Positions 17,066 to 27,000 of a DNA stretch of 64,000 nt are shown here, one piece after another. The stretch comes from Neptuniibacter pectenicola (GTDB taxonomy: Bacteria > Pseudomonadota > Gammaproteobacteria > Pseudomonadales > Balneatricaceae): positions 366,855 through 430,854 of the forward strand of contig NZ_LUTS01000002.1 of NCBI RefSeq assembly GCF_001597735.1, read 5' to 3'. Below the pieces are notes generated by a model, which was not told where the DNA came from, did no database searches, and saw only the letters and a program-made list of their open reading frames with translations. The translations under genes and the position numbers were made by a program. Position 1 is the first letter of the stretch. Every line of letters begins with the position of its first letter.

Positions 17066-17841
17066 AAATCTTGATGTTAGGGGGCACGTCCGATGCGCGA
17101 AAAGTGGTCGAATCACTTGAAGATAAGGGATTGCTGGCTACCTTTCAGATAACGTATAGCGTGGCGGGTTTAGTGCGTGTACCTAAGTTTTCGTGCGAGG
17201 TCATTAGTGGTGGGTTTACGCAACGTGGCGGGCTAGTCGACTACCTGAGCACTGAAAGATTCGACCTTGTAATCGATATTACCCATCCGTTTGCTTTACG
17301 TATGAGCAGCGCGGCGGTGGACGCCTGTAAACAGTTGAAACTTCCCTGTTGGCGCTTTCATCGGCCCGCTTGGCAAGCGCAAGAGGGTGATCAATGGCAA
17401 CGGTTTGAGGACTGGGATGACATGGTTAAGGCGACCGCAGATTATGCGTCGTTGTTTTTGACCGCCGGCCAACTACCCCAAGATGTGATAGATCGGTTTA
17501 CACAACAGACGGTGTTAACAGGGCAGAAACAGGTGATTCGAACCGCTGCGCCTCCTAACGCTGAACTGCCCGACAGTATGCAGTGGATAAAAGCGATTGG
17601 GCCGTTTAACCATGATGCTGAAAAACAGTTGCTCCTTGATTACAACGTGGACCTGCTCGTGAGTAAAAATAGTGGTGGCGTGGCGACTGAGGCTAAGTTA
17701 TCAGCCGCGCGGGAATTGGGTATCCCTGTGTTTATGTTAGAAAGGCCGGTATTACCGATGGCCGATTGTTTACTCCATTCAGTCGATGACGTGATAAATA
17801 AACTTGTTAAAAAAGGGTTGAGCAGTGACCACAATGTATGA
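17062..17841 (+). CDS. cobK: Precorrin-6A reductase CobK/CbiJ
   Basis: A 259-residue NADPH-dependent reductase of the macrocycle (precorrin-6A or its cobalt form to 6B). The N-terminal nucleotide-binding motif is ILMLGGTSDAR. DLVIDITHPFA, CWRFHRPAW and the LLVSKNSGGVATEAKL segment near the C-terminus are all typical of CobK/CbiJ. It overlaps cbiD by 4 bp and cobH by 17 bp, so the three are translationally coupled. Confidence 0.93.
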   Translation: MKILMLGGTSDARKVVESLEDKGLLATFQITYSVAGLVRVPKFSCEVISGGFTQRGGLVDYLSTERFDLVIDITHPFALRMSSAAVDACKQLKLPCWRFHRPAWQAQEGDQWQRFEDWDDMVKATADYASLFLTAGQLPQDVIDRFTQQTVLTGQKQVIRTAAPPNAELPDSMQWIKAIGPFNHDAEKQLLLDYNVDLLVSKNSGGVATEAKLSAARELGIPVFMLERPVLPMADCLLHSVDDVINKLVKKGLSSDHNV

Positions 17842-18466
17842 GATCAACCCGCAGGCCATTGAACAGGAAAGTTTTCGTCAGATTCGGGCGTTGACGGATT
17901 TAACCGATTTAACCTTAGCGCAGCAGCAAGTGGTGATGCGGATTGTCCACAGCGTAGGAATGCCTGAGATCGCCAGTGCTGTTCGCTTTAGTGCCAACGC
18001 GTGTGAATCCGGTATTGCGGCCCTGAAGCAGGGGGCCCCTATTCTGTGCGATGTGGAAATGGTTAAACAAGGTATTACAAAGCGGATGATTGATCAGCCG
18101 CCCCTGTGCTATTTGAATGATGAGCGTGCGGTTGCGTTGGCGGAAGTGAGTGGTGAAACACGTTCGATGGCGGCGGTAGCGCTGTGGCGTGAACAGTTAG
18201 CCGGTAGTGTGGTGGTGATTGGTAACGCGCCAACCGCACTGTTTCGGTTGTTAGAGCTGATTGAGCAAGGGGCCGAAAAGCCGGCGCTGATTATCGGTAT
18301 GCCGGTTGGCTTTGTGGGTGCGGCTGAGTCAAAGCAGCATCTGTGGGATACACATCAAGGGTTAGGTATTGAGTGTATTACCTTATTGGGTCGCCAAGGG
18401 GGCAGTGCCGTAACGGCAGCCAGCTGTAATGCATTACTGCGTTGTATTCGCGGGGAGTACTACTGA
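17825..18466 (+). CDS. cobH: Precorrin-8X methylmutase CobH/CbiC
   Basis: A 213-residue enzyme that migrates the C-11 methyl to C-12, giving hydrogenobyrinic or cobyrinic acid. The catalytic histidine is H42 in RIVHSVGMPE. The CDVEMVKQGIT and VVVIGNAPTALFRLLEL segments match the family. I prefer GTG at 17825, with AAAGGG eight bases upstream, over the ATG three codons later. The stop overlaps cobL as TGATG. Confidence 0.94.
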   Translation: MTTMYEINPQAIEQESFRQIRALTDLTDLTLAQQQVVMRIVHSVGMPEIASAVRFSANACESGIAALKQGAPILCDVEMVKQGITKRMIDQPPLCYLNDERAVALAEVSGETRSMAAVALWREQLAGSVVVIGNAPTALFRLLELIEQGAEKPALIIGMPVGFVGAAESKQHLWDTHQGLGIECITLLGRQGGSAVTAASCNALLRCIRGEYY

Positions 18467-19737
18467 TGGCCACCGGAATTTATGTGGTTGGCCTAGGTGT
18501 CAGCCATGAAGCCGACCTATCACCGGAAGCATTGCAGGTGCTACAACAGGTTGATCTTGTCGTAGGATCGGAGCGGCAGTTAGCAACATTAGTGTCGTTG
18601 TTACCTGTAGGTAAAGCGACATTATTGCTGCCTAAACTAGAGGCTTTGCAGGAGCTGATCGATGAATCGTTAGCGGCCAACCGATCAGTGATGATCCTCG
18701 CGTCTGGTGATCCACTTTTTTACGGGATTGGGCGTTGGTTTAGTCGTCATTTTTCAGCCGAACAGCTAACCTTTTATCCGGCTGTATCGAGCCTGCAAGT
18801 GGCATGTCATCGTTTAGGTATCGCGTTGCAGGATGTGGAGGTGCTCAGCTTACATGGCCGCCCCTTATTAAAACTACGCACGCGCTTGCGTCAACATCAG
18901 CCTTTACTGATTTTAACCGACGCCCACAGTACGCCAACAGCGCTCGCCCAAGAATGTATCGCCTGTGGTTTTGTAGATGCCAAGGTCACCGTGTGTGAAG
19001 CCTTAGGTTACCCCAATGAGAAAATCAGAGGATTTACCGCTCAAGAACTGGTGAGTGAAAGCTGCCAGATTGAGTTTGATCCTCTACATGTCTCCCTGCT
19101 TGAGCCTGGATGTAACCGTGGTTTTTTGCCGGAATTTCCGGGTATTCCTGATCAGCATTTTGTGACCGATAAAGTGGGGGCTGGCCGTGGAATGCTGACT
19201 AAACGGGAGGTTCGGTTATCGATACTCTCTCAGTTGCAGGTGGCTAAAGGGGAATGTGTTTGGGATATAGGTGCCGGTTGTGGCGGTGTGTCTGTGGAGT
19301 TGGCGTACTGGAATCCGAATAGCCCTATTTATGCGATAGAGCATCATGCTGATCGCCTCGGTTGCCTTGAACAAAATCGTCAACGGTTTGGTGTCGTAAG
19401 CAATCTTTCTATTGTAGAGGGGCGCGCACCGCAAGCATTAACCGGTTTGCCTGTCCCGGATAAGGTCTTTATTGGTGGCAGCGGGGGTGAGTTGCCCGCG
19501 TTATTAAGCCACGTCTGGACGTTACTACCTGTGGGGGGCGTTTTACTCTGCTCAGCGGTGACTGAAGCGAGTAAACACCATCTATACCAGTTTTATGAAA
19601 CGCGCTTAGGATCGGCCGATAGCCATTATGAAACACTTCAGGTGGCTGTGAGTCATGGTAACTCGTTAGCGGGGCAGGTTATGTACCGCCCGAGTTTACC
19701 CGTTACGCTTTATGTATTTAAAAAGGAAAGCCGGTAA
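18466..19737 (+). CDS. cobL: Precorrin-6Y C5,15-methyltransferase CobL (CbiE-CbiT fusion)
   Basis: A 423-residue bifunctional enzyme that methylates C-5 and C-15 and decarboxylates the C-12 acetate. Residues 1 to about 205 form the CbiE-type methylase (VVGLGVS at the start, GDPLFYG at 81-87). Residues from about 235 form the CbiT-type methyltransferase with SAM motif DIGAGCGG (267-274) and VFIGGSGGE. The frame opens eight codons earlier, but GGGGAG plus the TGATG overlap with cobH place the start at 18466. The domain order is the same as in Pseudomonas CobL. Confidence 0.95.
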   Translation: MATGIYVVGLGVSHEADLSPEALQVLQQVDLVVGSERQLATLVSLLPVGKATLLLPKLEALQELIDESLAANRSVMILASGDPLFYGIGRWFSRHFSAEQLTFYPAVSSLQVACHRLGIALQDVEVLSLHGRPLLKLRTRLRQHQPLLILTDAHSTPTALAQECIACGFVDAKVTVCEALGYPNEKIRGFTAQELVSESCQIEFDPLHVSLLEPGCNRGFLPEFPGIPDQHFVTDKVGAGRGMLTKREVRLSILSQLQVAKGECVWDIGAGCGGVSVELAYWNPNSPIYAIEHHADRLGCLEQNRQRFGVVSNLSIVEGRAPQALTGLPVPDKVFIGGSGGELPALLSHVWTLLPVGGVLLCSAVTEASKHHLYQFYETRLGSADSHYETLQVAVSHGNSLAGQVMYRPSLPVTLYVFKKESR

Positions 19738-20462
19738 TGAATGTTGTTAAAGGGCGGTTTATCGGTGTGGGTGTTGGGCCGGGTGATCCTGAACTGCTGA
19801 CCGTTAAGGCGTGGCGTTTGATTCAGCGAGCCCAAGTTTTGAGTTTTTTAACCAACGAAAAAGGGGACTCGCAAGCCCGCAGTATTGCCATTGATGCGAT
19901 TGATTCCGCTGAATCGGTTCAGCAGCAGATCCCTATTTGTATGCCGATGCTGAAAGATCGGCGTTTGGCGAATGCCGCATACGATCAAGGTGCCAAAGCG
20001 ATTAGGAAAAAGCTAGACGCGGGTGTAGATGTGCTGTTTCTGTGTGAAGGTGATCCGCTCTTTTATGGCTCGTTTAGTTATTTATTGGATCGCTTAGAAG
20101 ACAGCTATGAGTGCCAAGTTGTGCCGGGGATTACCTCGGTGAATGCTGCCGCCGCTAGCCTCGTTCAACCGTTGACGATGTTAAAAGAATCGTTTGCGGT
20201 GATTAATGGTCGGCATAGCGATCAACAGATCTTAGCTGCATTAGCCCATTACGATGCGTTGGTGATTATGAAAGCTGGGCAAGCTCGTCCACGTCTGCTT
20301 GCGTTGTTGGCGCAATCAGGCCGTAAAGATGATGCAAAATACCTTGAATATATCGGGCGTGATAACCAACAGATTATTAGTGATATTGATGATCTGGACC
20401 CTGTTGAGGGACCCTACTTTTCGTTATTTGTGATTGCGCCTTGTCGCGATAGGGTATCTTGA
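19737..20462 (+). CDS. cobI: Precorrin-2 C20-methyltransferase CobI/CbiL
   Basis: A 241-residue SAM-dependent uroporphyrin-methylase-fold enzyme. It has the N-terminal VGVGPGDPELLT loop, FLCEGDPLFYGS and the QVVPGITSVNAAAASL segment of the C20 methylases. The operon carries both an early (CbiX) and a late (CobN) cobalt chelatase, so whether the substrate is precorrin-2 or cobalt-precorrin-2 cannot be told. It overlaps cobL by 1 bp and cbiG by 4 bp. Confidence 0.94.
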   Translation: MNVVKGRFIGVGVGPGDPELLTVKAWRLIQRAQVLSFLTNEKGDSQARSIAIDAIDSAESVQQQIPICMPMLKDRRLANAAYDQGAKAIRKKLDAGVDVLFLCEGDPLFYGSFSYLLDRLEDSYECQVVPGITSVNAAAASLVQPLTMLKESFAVINGRHSDQQILAALAHYDALVIMKAGQARPRLLALLAQSGRKDDAKYLEYIGRDNQQIISDIDDLDPVEGPYFSLFVIAPCRDRVS

Positions 20463-21265
20463 TGATTCGTGTTATCAGCCTGACCGATAAAGGAAAAATG
20501 CTAGGGGAACGTTTAGTTTCTTTGTTAGATGGGGCGGCCTTGTGCCATAAGCCCCAGCCGTTTAGTGAACAGGTTCAGGCCTACTTTAATGCCGCGGATC
20601 GACTGATTTTTATCTGTGCGACAGGCATTGTTATGCGTACCTTGGCGCCTGTCCTAGAGGATAAATATAAAGACCCTGCGGTACTGGTATTAGATGAGCA
20701 AGGGCGTTTTGTTATCTCTTTATTATCGGGGCATGAAGGGGGGGCGAATGAGTGGGCATTGCAAGTATCCGTTTTGATAGGTGCGGAGCCTGTGATTACA
20801 ACCGCGCAAGCCTATTTGCAGCCAATCTATTGTGTCGGTATGGGGTGTGAACGCCATTGCCCTGAAGAGGAGCTTGAGCGTTTATTGATGGCCTCATTGC
20901 AACAACAGGGCCTCTCTATCGAACAGATTAGCTGTCTAAGCAGTATTGATATTAAGGCGGATGAAAAAGGGCTTATCTCATTGGCCGCCAAGTTAGCCTT
21001 GCCTTATCGCACGTGGGATAAACAGCAATTAGGCACGGTTGAGGCGCAATTAAGTACCCGCTCAGAGTATGTCTATAACACGGTAGGGGTTTATGGCGTT
21101 GCCGAGAGCGCTGCCCTGTATAGTGCGCAAGATTATGCCCGTGCGAATGGGGGCGCGAACAGTACCCCGTTAAGTGAACATGAACAGATAAAAGCCGAAC
21201 TGGTTATGAACAAGCAGAAAACCACTAAAGCAACCTGTGCAATCGCTAGAGCTTACCTAGGTTAG
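20459..21265 (+). CDS. cbiG: Cobalt-precorrin-5A hydrolase CbiG
   Basis: A 268-residue protein that opens the delta-lactone of cobalt-precorrin-5A with loss of acetaldehyde. The N-terminal domain has LIFICATGIVMRTLAP and ISLLSGHEGGANEWA. The C-terminal CobE/CbiG domain starts at about residue 122 with YCVGMGCERHCPEEEL and ends in ANGGANST. It is shorter than many CbiG proteins (about 330-350) because the middle domain is nearly absent. Its presence, together with CbiD and without CobG, points to the oxygen-independent ring contraction. Confidence 0.9.
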   Translation: MMIRVISLTDKGKMLGERLVSLLDGAALCHKPQPFSEQVQAYFNAADRLIFICATGIVMRTLAPVLEDKYKDPAVLVLDEQGRFVISLLSGHEGGANEWALQVSVLIGAEPVITTAQAYLQPIYCVGMGCERHCPEEELERLLMASLQQQGLSIEQISCLSSIDIKADEKGLISLAAKLALPYRTWDKQQLGTVEAQLSTRSEYVYNTVGVYGVAESAALYSAQDYARANGGANSTPLSEHEQIKAELVMNKQKTTKATCAIARAYLG

Positions 21266-21292
21266 CGGCCTTGTAAGCCATAGATTGTATTA

Positions 21293-22099
21293 ATGGATCA
21301 TATCAACAGATTAGAGATGTCGATGAGTCAGTTATACGTAGTAGGAACCGGTCCGGGGGATGCACACCTTGTTGCCCCTAAGGCATTGTCAGCGATTAAA
21401 GCCAGTAGTGACTTAGTGGCATATGGTTTGTATTTAGATCTCCTTGGTGGTGTGTGTGATAACAAAACACACCATGACCTACCTTTAGGTGAAGAGATTG
21501 GCCGTGCGCGGCTAGCCTTAGATCTTGCGGCCAGTGGTAAAACCACCGCGTTGATCTCCAGTGGTGATATAGGTATCTACGCCATGGCGACCTTGGTTTT
21601 TGAACTCTTGGATCAACAGCTTCAGGGTAAAGAGAATCACCCTGAATGGTTAGATGTGGAGATCGAAGTGATCCCTGGCATTTCAGCGATGCAGGCGGGT
21701 GCGAGTCGCGTGGGTGCGATGCTAGGTCATGATTTTTGTACCGTATCCCTGTCGGATTTACTGACGCCTTGGGAAACCATAGAAAAACGTATTCATAGTG
21801 CAGGCTGTGGTGATTTTGTTATCTCATTTTATAACCCGGTCTCGAAAAAACGAGATTGGCAGCTTAATAGTGCTCGTGACATTTTATTGCAATACCGTCC
21901 TGCAGAAACACCTGTATTACTGGGGCGTCAGCTCACCCGTGAGGATGAATCAGTGCGGATTATTCAACTGGATCAGTTGGATGCGAAAGATGTAGATATG
22001 TTCACGATGGTGAGTGTCGGTAATAGTGAATCAAAACATATTGTAAACGGTAGTAAAGAGTGGGTTTATACGCCCCGAGGTTATTCTAAAAAGCTATGA
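21293..22099 (+). CDS. cobJ: Precorrin-3B C17-methyltransferase CobJ/CbiH
   Basis: A 268-residue SAM-dependent methylase that also drives ring contraction. The core begins LYVVGTGPGDAHLVAPKA, with SSGDIGIYAM, VIPGISAMQAGASRVGA and FVISFYNPVSKKR as family motifs. The start is uncertain: ATG at 21293 has no Shine-Dalgarno, while internal ATGs at 21317 and 21323 lie directly before the conserved core and may be the true start. The 27-bp gap to cbiG is one of the larger ones within the biosynthetic block. The stop overlaps cobM (ATGA). Confidence 0.92.
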   Translation: MDHINRLEMSMSQLYVVGTGPGDAHLVAPKALSAIKASSDLVAYGLYLDLLGGVCDNKTHHDLPLGEEIGRARLALDLAASGKTTALISSGDIGIYAMATLVFELLDQQLQGKENHPEWLDVEIEVIPGISAMQAGASRVGAMLGHDFCTVSLSDLLTPWETIEKRIHSAGCGDFVISFYNPVSKKRDWQLNSARDILLQYRPAETPVLLGRQLTREDESVRIIQLDQLDAKDVDMFTMVSVGNSESKHIVNGSKEWVYTPRGYSKKL

Positions 22100-22893
22100 C
22101 GGTTTATTTTATAGGTGCAGGCCCCGGCGATCCGGAATTGATGACACTGAAAGGTCATCGTCTTTTACAGCAATGCCCTGTCGTGCTGTATGCAGGTTCA
22201 TTGATTCCGCGTGAAGTGCTGGAATCTGTTGAAGGGACGGCAGAAAAGATTATAGATACTGCGAGTATTGACCTCGATGAGATTACTCAGCATATTCAGC
22301 AGGCTGACCATGAGGGCCTGAACGTAGCGCGGTTACAGTGTGGTGACCCTTCGCTTTATGGCGCAATTGGTGAGCAGATCCGTCGCTTAGAGGCATTAGG
22401 TATTGCCTATGAGGTGATCCCCGGTGTCAGTGCGGTCGCGGCATCGGCGGCTTACCTGAAAAAAGAGCTCACACTGTCCGGCGTCTCGCAAACCATTATT
22501 ATGACCCGGTATGAGGGTAAAACACCGTTTCCTGAGCGGGAGCGTTTACCGCAGCTAGCGCAAAGTGGAGCGACGTTAGCGATCCACTTGGGGGTGACGC
22601 GTATCCACAAGATTGTCGAAGAGTTGATCCCCCATTATGGTGCAGATTGCCCGGTGGCTGTGTGTTACCGCAGCTCTTGGCCAGATCAAGATAAAGTGGT
22701 CGGGACATTAAGCGACATTGTTGAAAAAGTACGTGCAAAAGGGTTTACGCGTACTGCGTTAATTTTGGTGGGTCATGTATTGGATTGTGATGATTTTGAA
22801 GAGTCTTATCTCTACGCCAAAGACCAAGCCCATGTATACCGTCCTAAAGTGAAGCCAAAAACACCACGCACCGTTAAGCGTGATATAGGCTAA
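22096..22893 (+). CDS. cobM: Precorrin-4 C11-methyltransferase CobM/CbiF
   Basis: A 265-residue SAM-dependent methylase of the corrin ring. VYFIGAGPGDPELMTLKG, LQCGDPSLYGAIGEQ, PGVSAVAASAAYL and MTRYEGKTPFPERE are near-textbook CobM/CbiF motifs. The C-terminal 30 residues are basic and rich in proline and lysine. It overlaps cobJ by 4 bp and is followed by cobW after a 43-bp gap. Confidence 0.95.
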   Translation: MTVYFIGAGPGDPELMTLKGHRLLQQCPVVLYAGSLIPREVLESVEGTAEKIIDTASIDLDEITQHIQQADHEGLNVARLQCGDPSLYGAIGEQIRRLEALGIAYEVIPGVSAVAASAAYLKKELTLSGVSQTIIMTRYEGKTPFPERERLPQLAQSGATLAIHLGVTRIHKIVEELIPHYGADCPVAVCYRSSWPDQDKVVGTLSDIVEKVRAKGFTRTALILVGHVLDCDDFEESYLYAKDQAHVYRPKVKPKTPRTVKRDIG

Positions 22894-22936
22894 ATCGAAT
22901 AGCAGTTAAGCGTTACAACATTTGAGAGTAAAAAGA

Positions 22937-24010
22937 ATGCAATTAAATAAGATTCCAACAACGGTCGTCACTGGGTTTTTAGGTAGCGGTAAAACCACCC
23001 TACTATCGAATGTGCTGAAACAGGCCGCGGGTAAACGTATCGCTGTTATTGTGAATGAGTTTGGTGAATTAGATATAGACGCGGACCTACTGCGTAGCTG
23101 CCCATTGGAATGTGATGATGAGCAAGCCACTACTTCGGGTGGCGAAAATGGTATCTATGAGCTCGCCAATGGCTGTATCTGTTGTACCGTTGAGGAAGAG
23201 TTTCTTCCGGTGATGAAACAGTTAGTTGAACGTCGTGACGACATTGATCATATTCTGATTGAAACCAGTGGACTGGCGTTACCAAAACCGTTAGTTCAGG
23301 CGTTTAACTGGCCGGGTATTAAAGAGTATTGCACGGTTGATGCCGTGATCACTGTGATTGATGGACCGGCGGTTGCTGCGGGGCGTTTCGCCCATGATGC
23401 CGCACAAGTACAAGCACAGCGTTTAGCCGATGAAAGCCTTGACCATGATCCAAGCTTGCAAGAGCTGTTGGATGATCAGCTGAGTGCTGCCGATCTTGTG
23501 GTTGTTAGTAAAAATGACCTATTGGATGCCGGTGAGCGGGAACGGGTTCAGGCGGTGATTAGCGCTAAAGTACCGCGTGCAGTTAAGACCACCTATATCA
23601 GTCACGGTGAAGCGGAATTAGATACGCTGATGGGGCTCGATGCCGCAGCGGAAGAGCGTATCCACGATGTGCATAACCACCATGATCATCACCATGCCCA
23701 TGGTGAGCATCACGACCATGCCCATGACCACTTCGACTCTTTTGTTATTACATTGGGCGAAGTGGACAGCGATAAGCTGCAAGTGGCGCTTAAAAACCTA
23801 TTAAGTGAATTTAATATCTTCCGTGCTAAAGGCTTTGCCGCACTGCCAGGTAAACCGATGCGACAGGTACTGCAAGCGGTTGGTAAACGCTTAGATGTGT
23901 ATTTTGATCGTCCATGGGGTACCGATCAGCCGAAAACACAACTGGTGTTTATTGGTAAAGGTATTGAAGCCTCCGTCATTCAAACGGCCCTCGAAACGGC
24001 ATTGGTGTAA
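22937..24010 (+). CDS. cobW: CobW-type GTPase metallochaperone
   Basis: A 357-residue COG0523 G3E GTPase thought to deliver Co(II) to the chelatase. GFLGSGKT (13-20) is the P-loop; NGCICCTVEEE carries the metal-binding CxCC (Cys80, 82, 83); SKNDL is the guanine-specificity motif. A histidine-rich stretch (about 233-258) lies between the GTPase and the C-terminal CobW domain and likely stores or hands over metal. The frame extends five codons to a TTG, but ATG at 22937 has a GAGAG-like site upstream. Position directly before cobN fits a role in feeding that chelatase. Confidence 0.92.
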   Translation: MQLNKIPTTVVTGFLGSGKTTLLSNVLKQAAGKRIAVIVNEFGELDIDADLLRSCPLECDDEQATTSGGENGIYELANGCICCTVEEEFLPVMKQLVERRDDIDHILIETSGLALPKPLVQAFNWPGIKEYCTVDAVITVIDGPAVAAGRFAHDAAQVQAQRLADESLDHDPSLQELLDDQLSAADLVVVSKNDLLDAGERERVQAVISAKVPRAVKTTYISHGEAELDTLMGLDAAAEERIHDVHNHHDHHHAHGEHHDHAHDHFDSFVITLGEVDSDKLQVALKNLLSEFNIFRAKGFAALPGKPMRQVLQAVGKRLDVYFDRPWGTDQPKTQLVFIGKGIEASVIQTALETALV

Positions 24011-24025
24011 GCACCGCTAAACACT

Positions 24026-27000
24026 ATGCACTTACTTGCTGCCCAACCCGGTGGTTTTGTTGATGATGAAGGTATTATCGACTTAAACCAGACACCGGCT
24101 GACATTGTGATCCTCTCCGCCGCGGACAGTAGTCTTGCGGCTTTAGCTTCGGCTGTCTCTCTTTTCCATGAACAGGGGGGGCAAGAACAGCCTGTGCCGA
24201 CAGGTTTACCTGATGTCCGTTTAGCCAATTGGATGCAATTGCTAAAACCCGCTGCGTATGACCTGTATGAACACAAAGTGTTGGAGCAGGCGAGGGTGGT
24301 GGTGCTATCTCTGTTGGGGGGCGCAAGCTATTGGGCTTATGGCTTTGAGCGTTTACAAGCGTGGGCGGCAGGCGATAGCGGACGCACGCTGATTATTGTG
24401 CCGGGTGATGAGGCATTGGACCCCGAGTTGATGCAAGCAAGCTCCGTGTCTGAGGATGAATGTATTCGGGTTTGGCGCTATCTGCGTGAAGGGGGGATCG
24501 ATAATGCCCTGCATCTGCTTAATGCGTTGAGCAGTGAATATCTGCATCTGCCTTTACGTTGGCACGAGCCAAAAAAACTACCGAAATGCATGCTGTATAT
24601 GCCGGGGTTAGCGCATCATTTAGGGCAGGCGACATTTGTTGAATGGCAGCAGCGTTGGGCCGTCCAAGATGGAAGTCATCGACCTGTCGCGCTGCTACTG
24701 TTTTATCGCAGCCATCTACAAAGCGGAAATACTGAGATGTTTACTCAGTTGATCCATACATTAGAAGCGGAGGGGATTAACCCGCTGCCGATAGCGATCA
24801 CCTCCCTGAAAGACCCCGAATCTTTAGCATTGGTGAATGCGTTACTGGAACAAAGCCAAGCACAGCTCATTATTAACAGTACGGGTTTTGCCTCGAATAC
24901 AGTGGCGAGCCCTGATCTATGCTCGCAGCCCAGTGAGTTTTATTCACCGTTTGTGCGTAAGGTGCCTGTGCTTCAGTTGGTTTTATCGAGTAGTACTGAG
25001 GCGGATTGGCAAGCCCATAAACAGGGACTGCGTAGTCGTGATATCGCGATGCAAGTGGTGCTGCCCGAGATGGATGGGCGTATTCATACCCGTGCATTAA
25101 GCTTTAAGAACGAAGCGTATTATGATGACCTTAGCCAAGTCTCTGTTGTGCGCTATCAATTACATCAAGAGCGGGCCACCTTTGTTGCGAAACTAGCAAA
25201 ACGCCATGCGTCCTTAGCGATTAAGCCAAATGCAGAGAAACGTATCGCCGTTATTTTAGCTAACTACCCGACTAAGGATGGCCGTATTGGTAATGGGGTG
25301 GGGTTAGATACACCGGCGTCGGCATTGAATATCTTACACGCCTTACAGGGGGCGGGGTATCCGCTGGCGGAACTGCCGGATAGTGGCGATAAACTGATCC
25401 AAGCGTTGCTTGGCGCGGTGACTAACAACCCGAATACACTGCATCAACGTCCCTGTTGGCAGAGCCTTTCGTTAGCGGATTATCAGGCCTGCTTTATGCA
25501 ATTACCCCAGACTGCTCAACAAGCGGTACTGGAGCAGTGGGGGCCGCCGGAAGAGGATATTAAATATCGCAACGGACGGTTAATGCTATCAGGTATTCGC
25601 TTCGGTGAAACCTTTGTTGGCATCCAGCCAGCGCGTGGTTTTAATGTGGATCTGGTGGCGAACTACCATGATCCTGACCTTGTCCCACCGCATAATTACT
25701 TAGCCTTCTATTTTTGGTTGCGGGAATGCTATGGGGTTGATGCCATTATTCATGTGGGTAAACATGGCAACCTCGAATGGCTACCGGGAAAAGGGAGTGC
25801 TTTATCGGCTGAGTGTTGGCCGGATATTGCATTGGGGCCGATGCCACACTTTTATCCCTTTATTGTGAATGATCCAGGGGAGGGTGCCCAAGCTAAACGG
25901 CGTACGCAAGCCGTCATTATTGACCACCTTATGCCACCCATGAGTCGGGCTGAAACCTATGGCGAGATGGCCGTTTTAGAAGGGTTGGTGGATGAGTATT
26001 ACCAAGCGATGGGGATGGATGATAAGCGTCAGCAATGGCTAAGGGAGGAGATTCTGAAGCAGGTGCAAGATACGCACTTGTTAGAGGAACTTGGCGCGGC
26101 CGATCTAGCCGATAGTGACAATGTATTAAATGAGCTGGATGCTTATCTGTGTGATATTAAAGAAGCCCAGATACGCCATGGTTTACATATTTTGGGTGAA
26201 CTGCCGAGCCAAGAGAAATTAGCCGATACCTTAGTGGCTCTACTCCGCTTGCCGAGGGGGGATGACCCCACCGCTCAAGGTATTTTGCATAATTTAGTAG
26301 CCGATCTGCAGCTCGACTTTGATCCATTAGTGCTGAGCTCACAACCCTGGTTGGGGGCAAAGCCTGATATTTTAGTGGCGGTATCGGATCAACCCTGGCG
26401 CAGTGATGGCGATACCCGTGAGCGTTTAGAGTTGTTAGCACAACGCTTAATTAGTGAGTATGTGCTCACGCCTAAGGGGTTAGATGATCTGCTTGAGCTA
26501 CCGCGTATAAGCGCGCAGCTTGCTTATGTACGGACTACGATTCACCGTGCGCTGCTACAAAGTGCCGCGCTAGAGATCCAATCGTTGTTGGACGGTTTGC
26601 AGGGTGTTTTTGTGAACCCCGGCCCAAGTGGTGCGCCGACGCGAGGGCGTTTAGATACGCTGCCTACGGGCCGTAATTTTTATTCCGTTGATAACCGCTC
26701 CATCCCTTCACCCGCTGCGTGGGCGATAGGTGAGCGTTCGGCACAAGCGTTGGTTGATCGCCACCTACAGGAACAGGGTGATTATCCAAGAAGTTTAGGA
26801 CTCTCTGTCTGGGGTACGGCAACAATGCGTACCGGTGGTGATGATATAGCACAAGCGTTTGCGTTAATGGGCGTACGCCCTATTTGGGCATTAGGTTCAA
26901 ACCGTGTGGTGGACTTTGAAGTGATCAGCAGCCAACTGTTAGGTCGCCCGCGGGTCGATGTCACGTTGCGTGTTTCTGGTTTTTTCCGTGATGCTTTTCC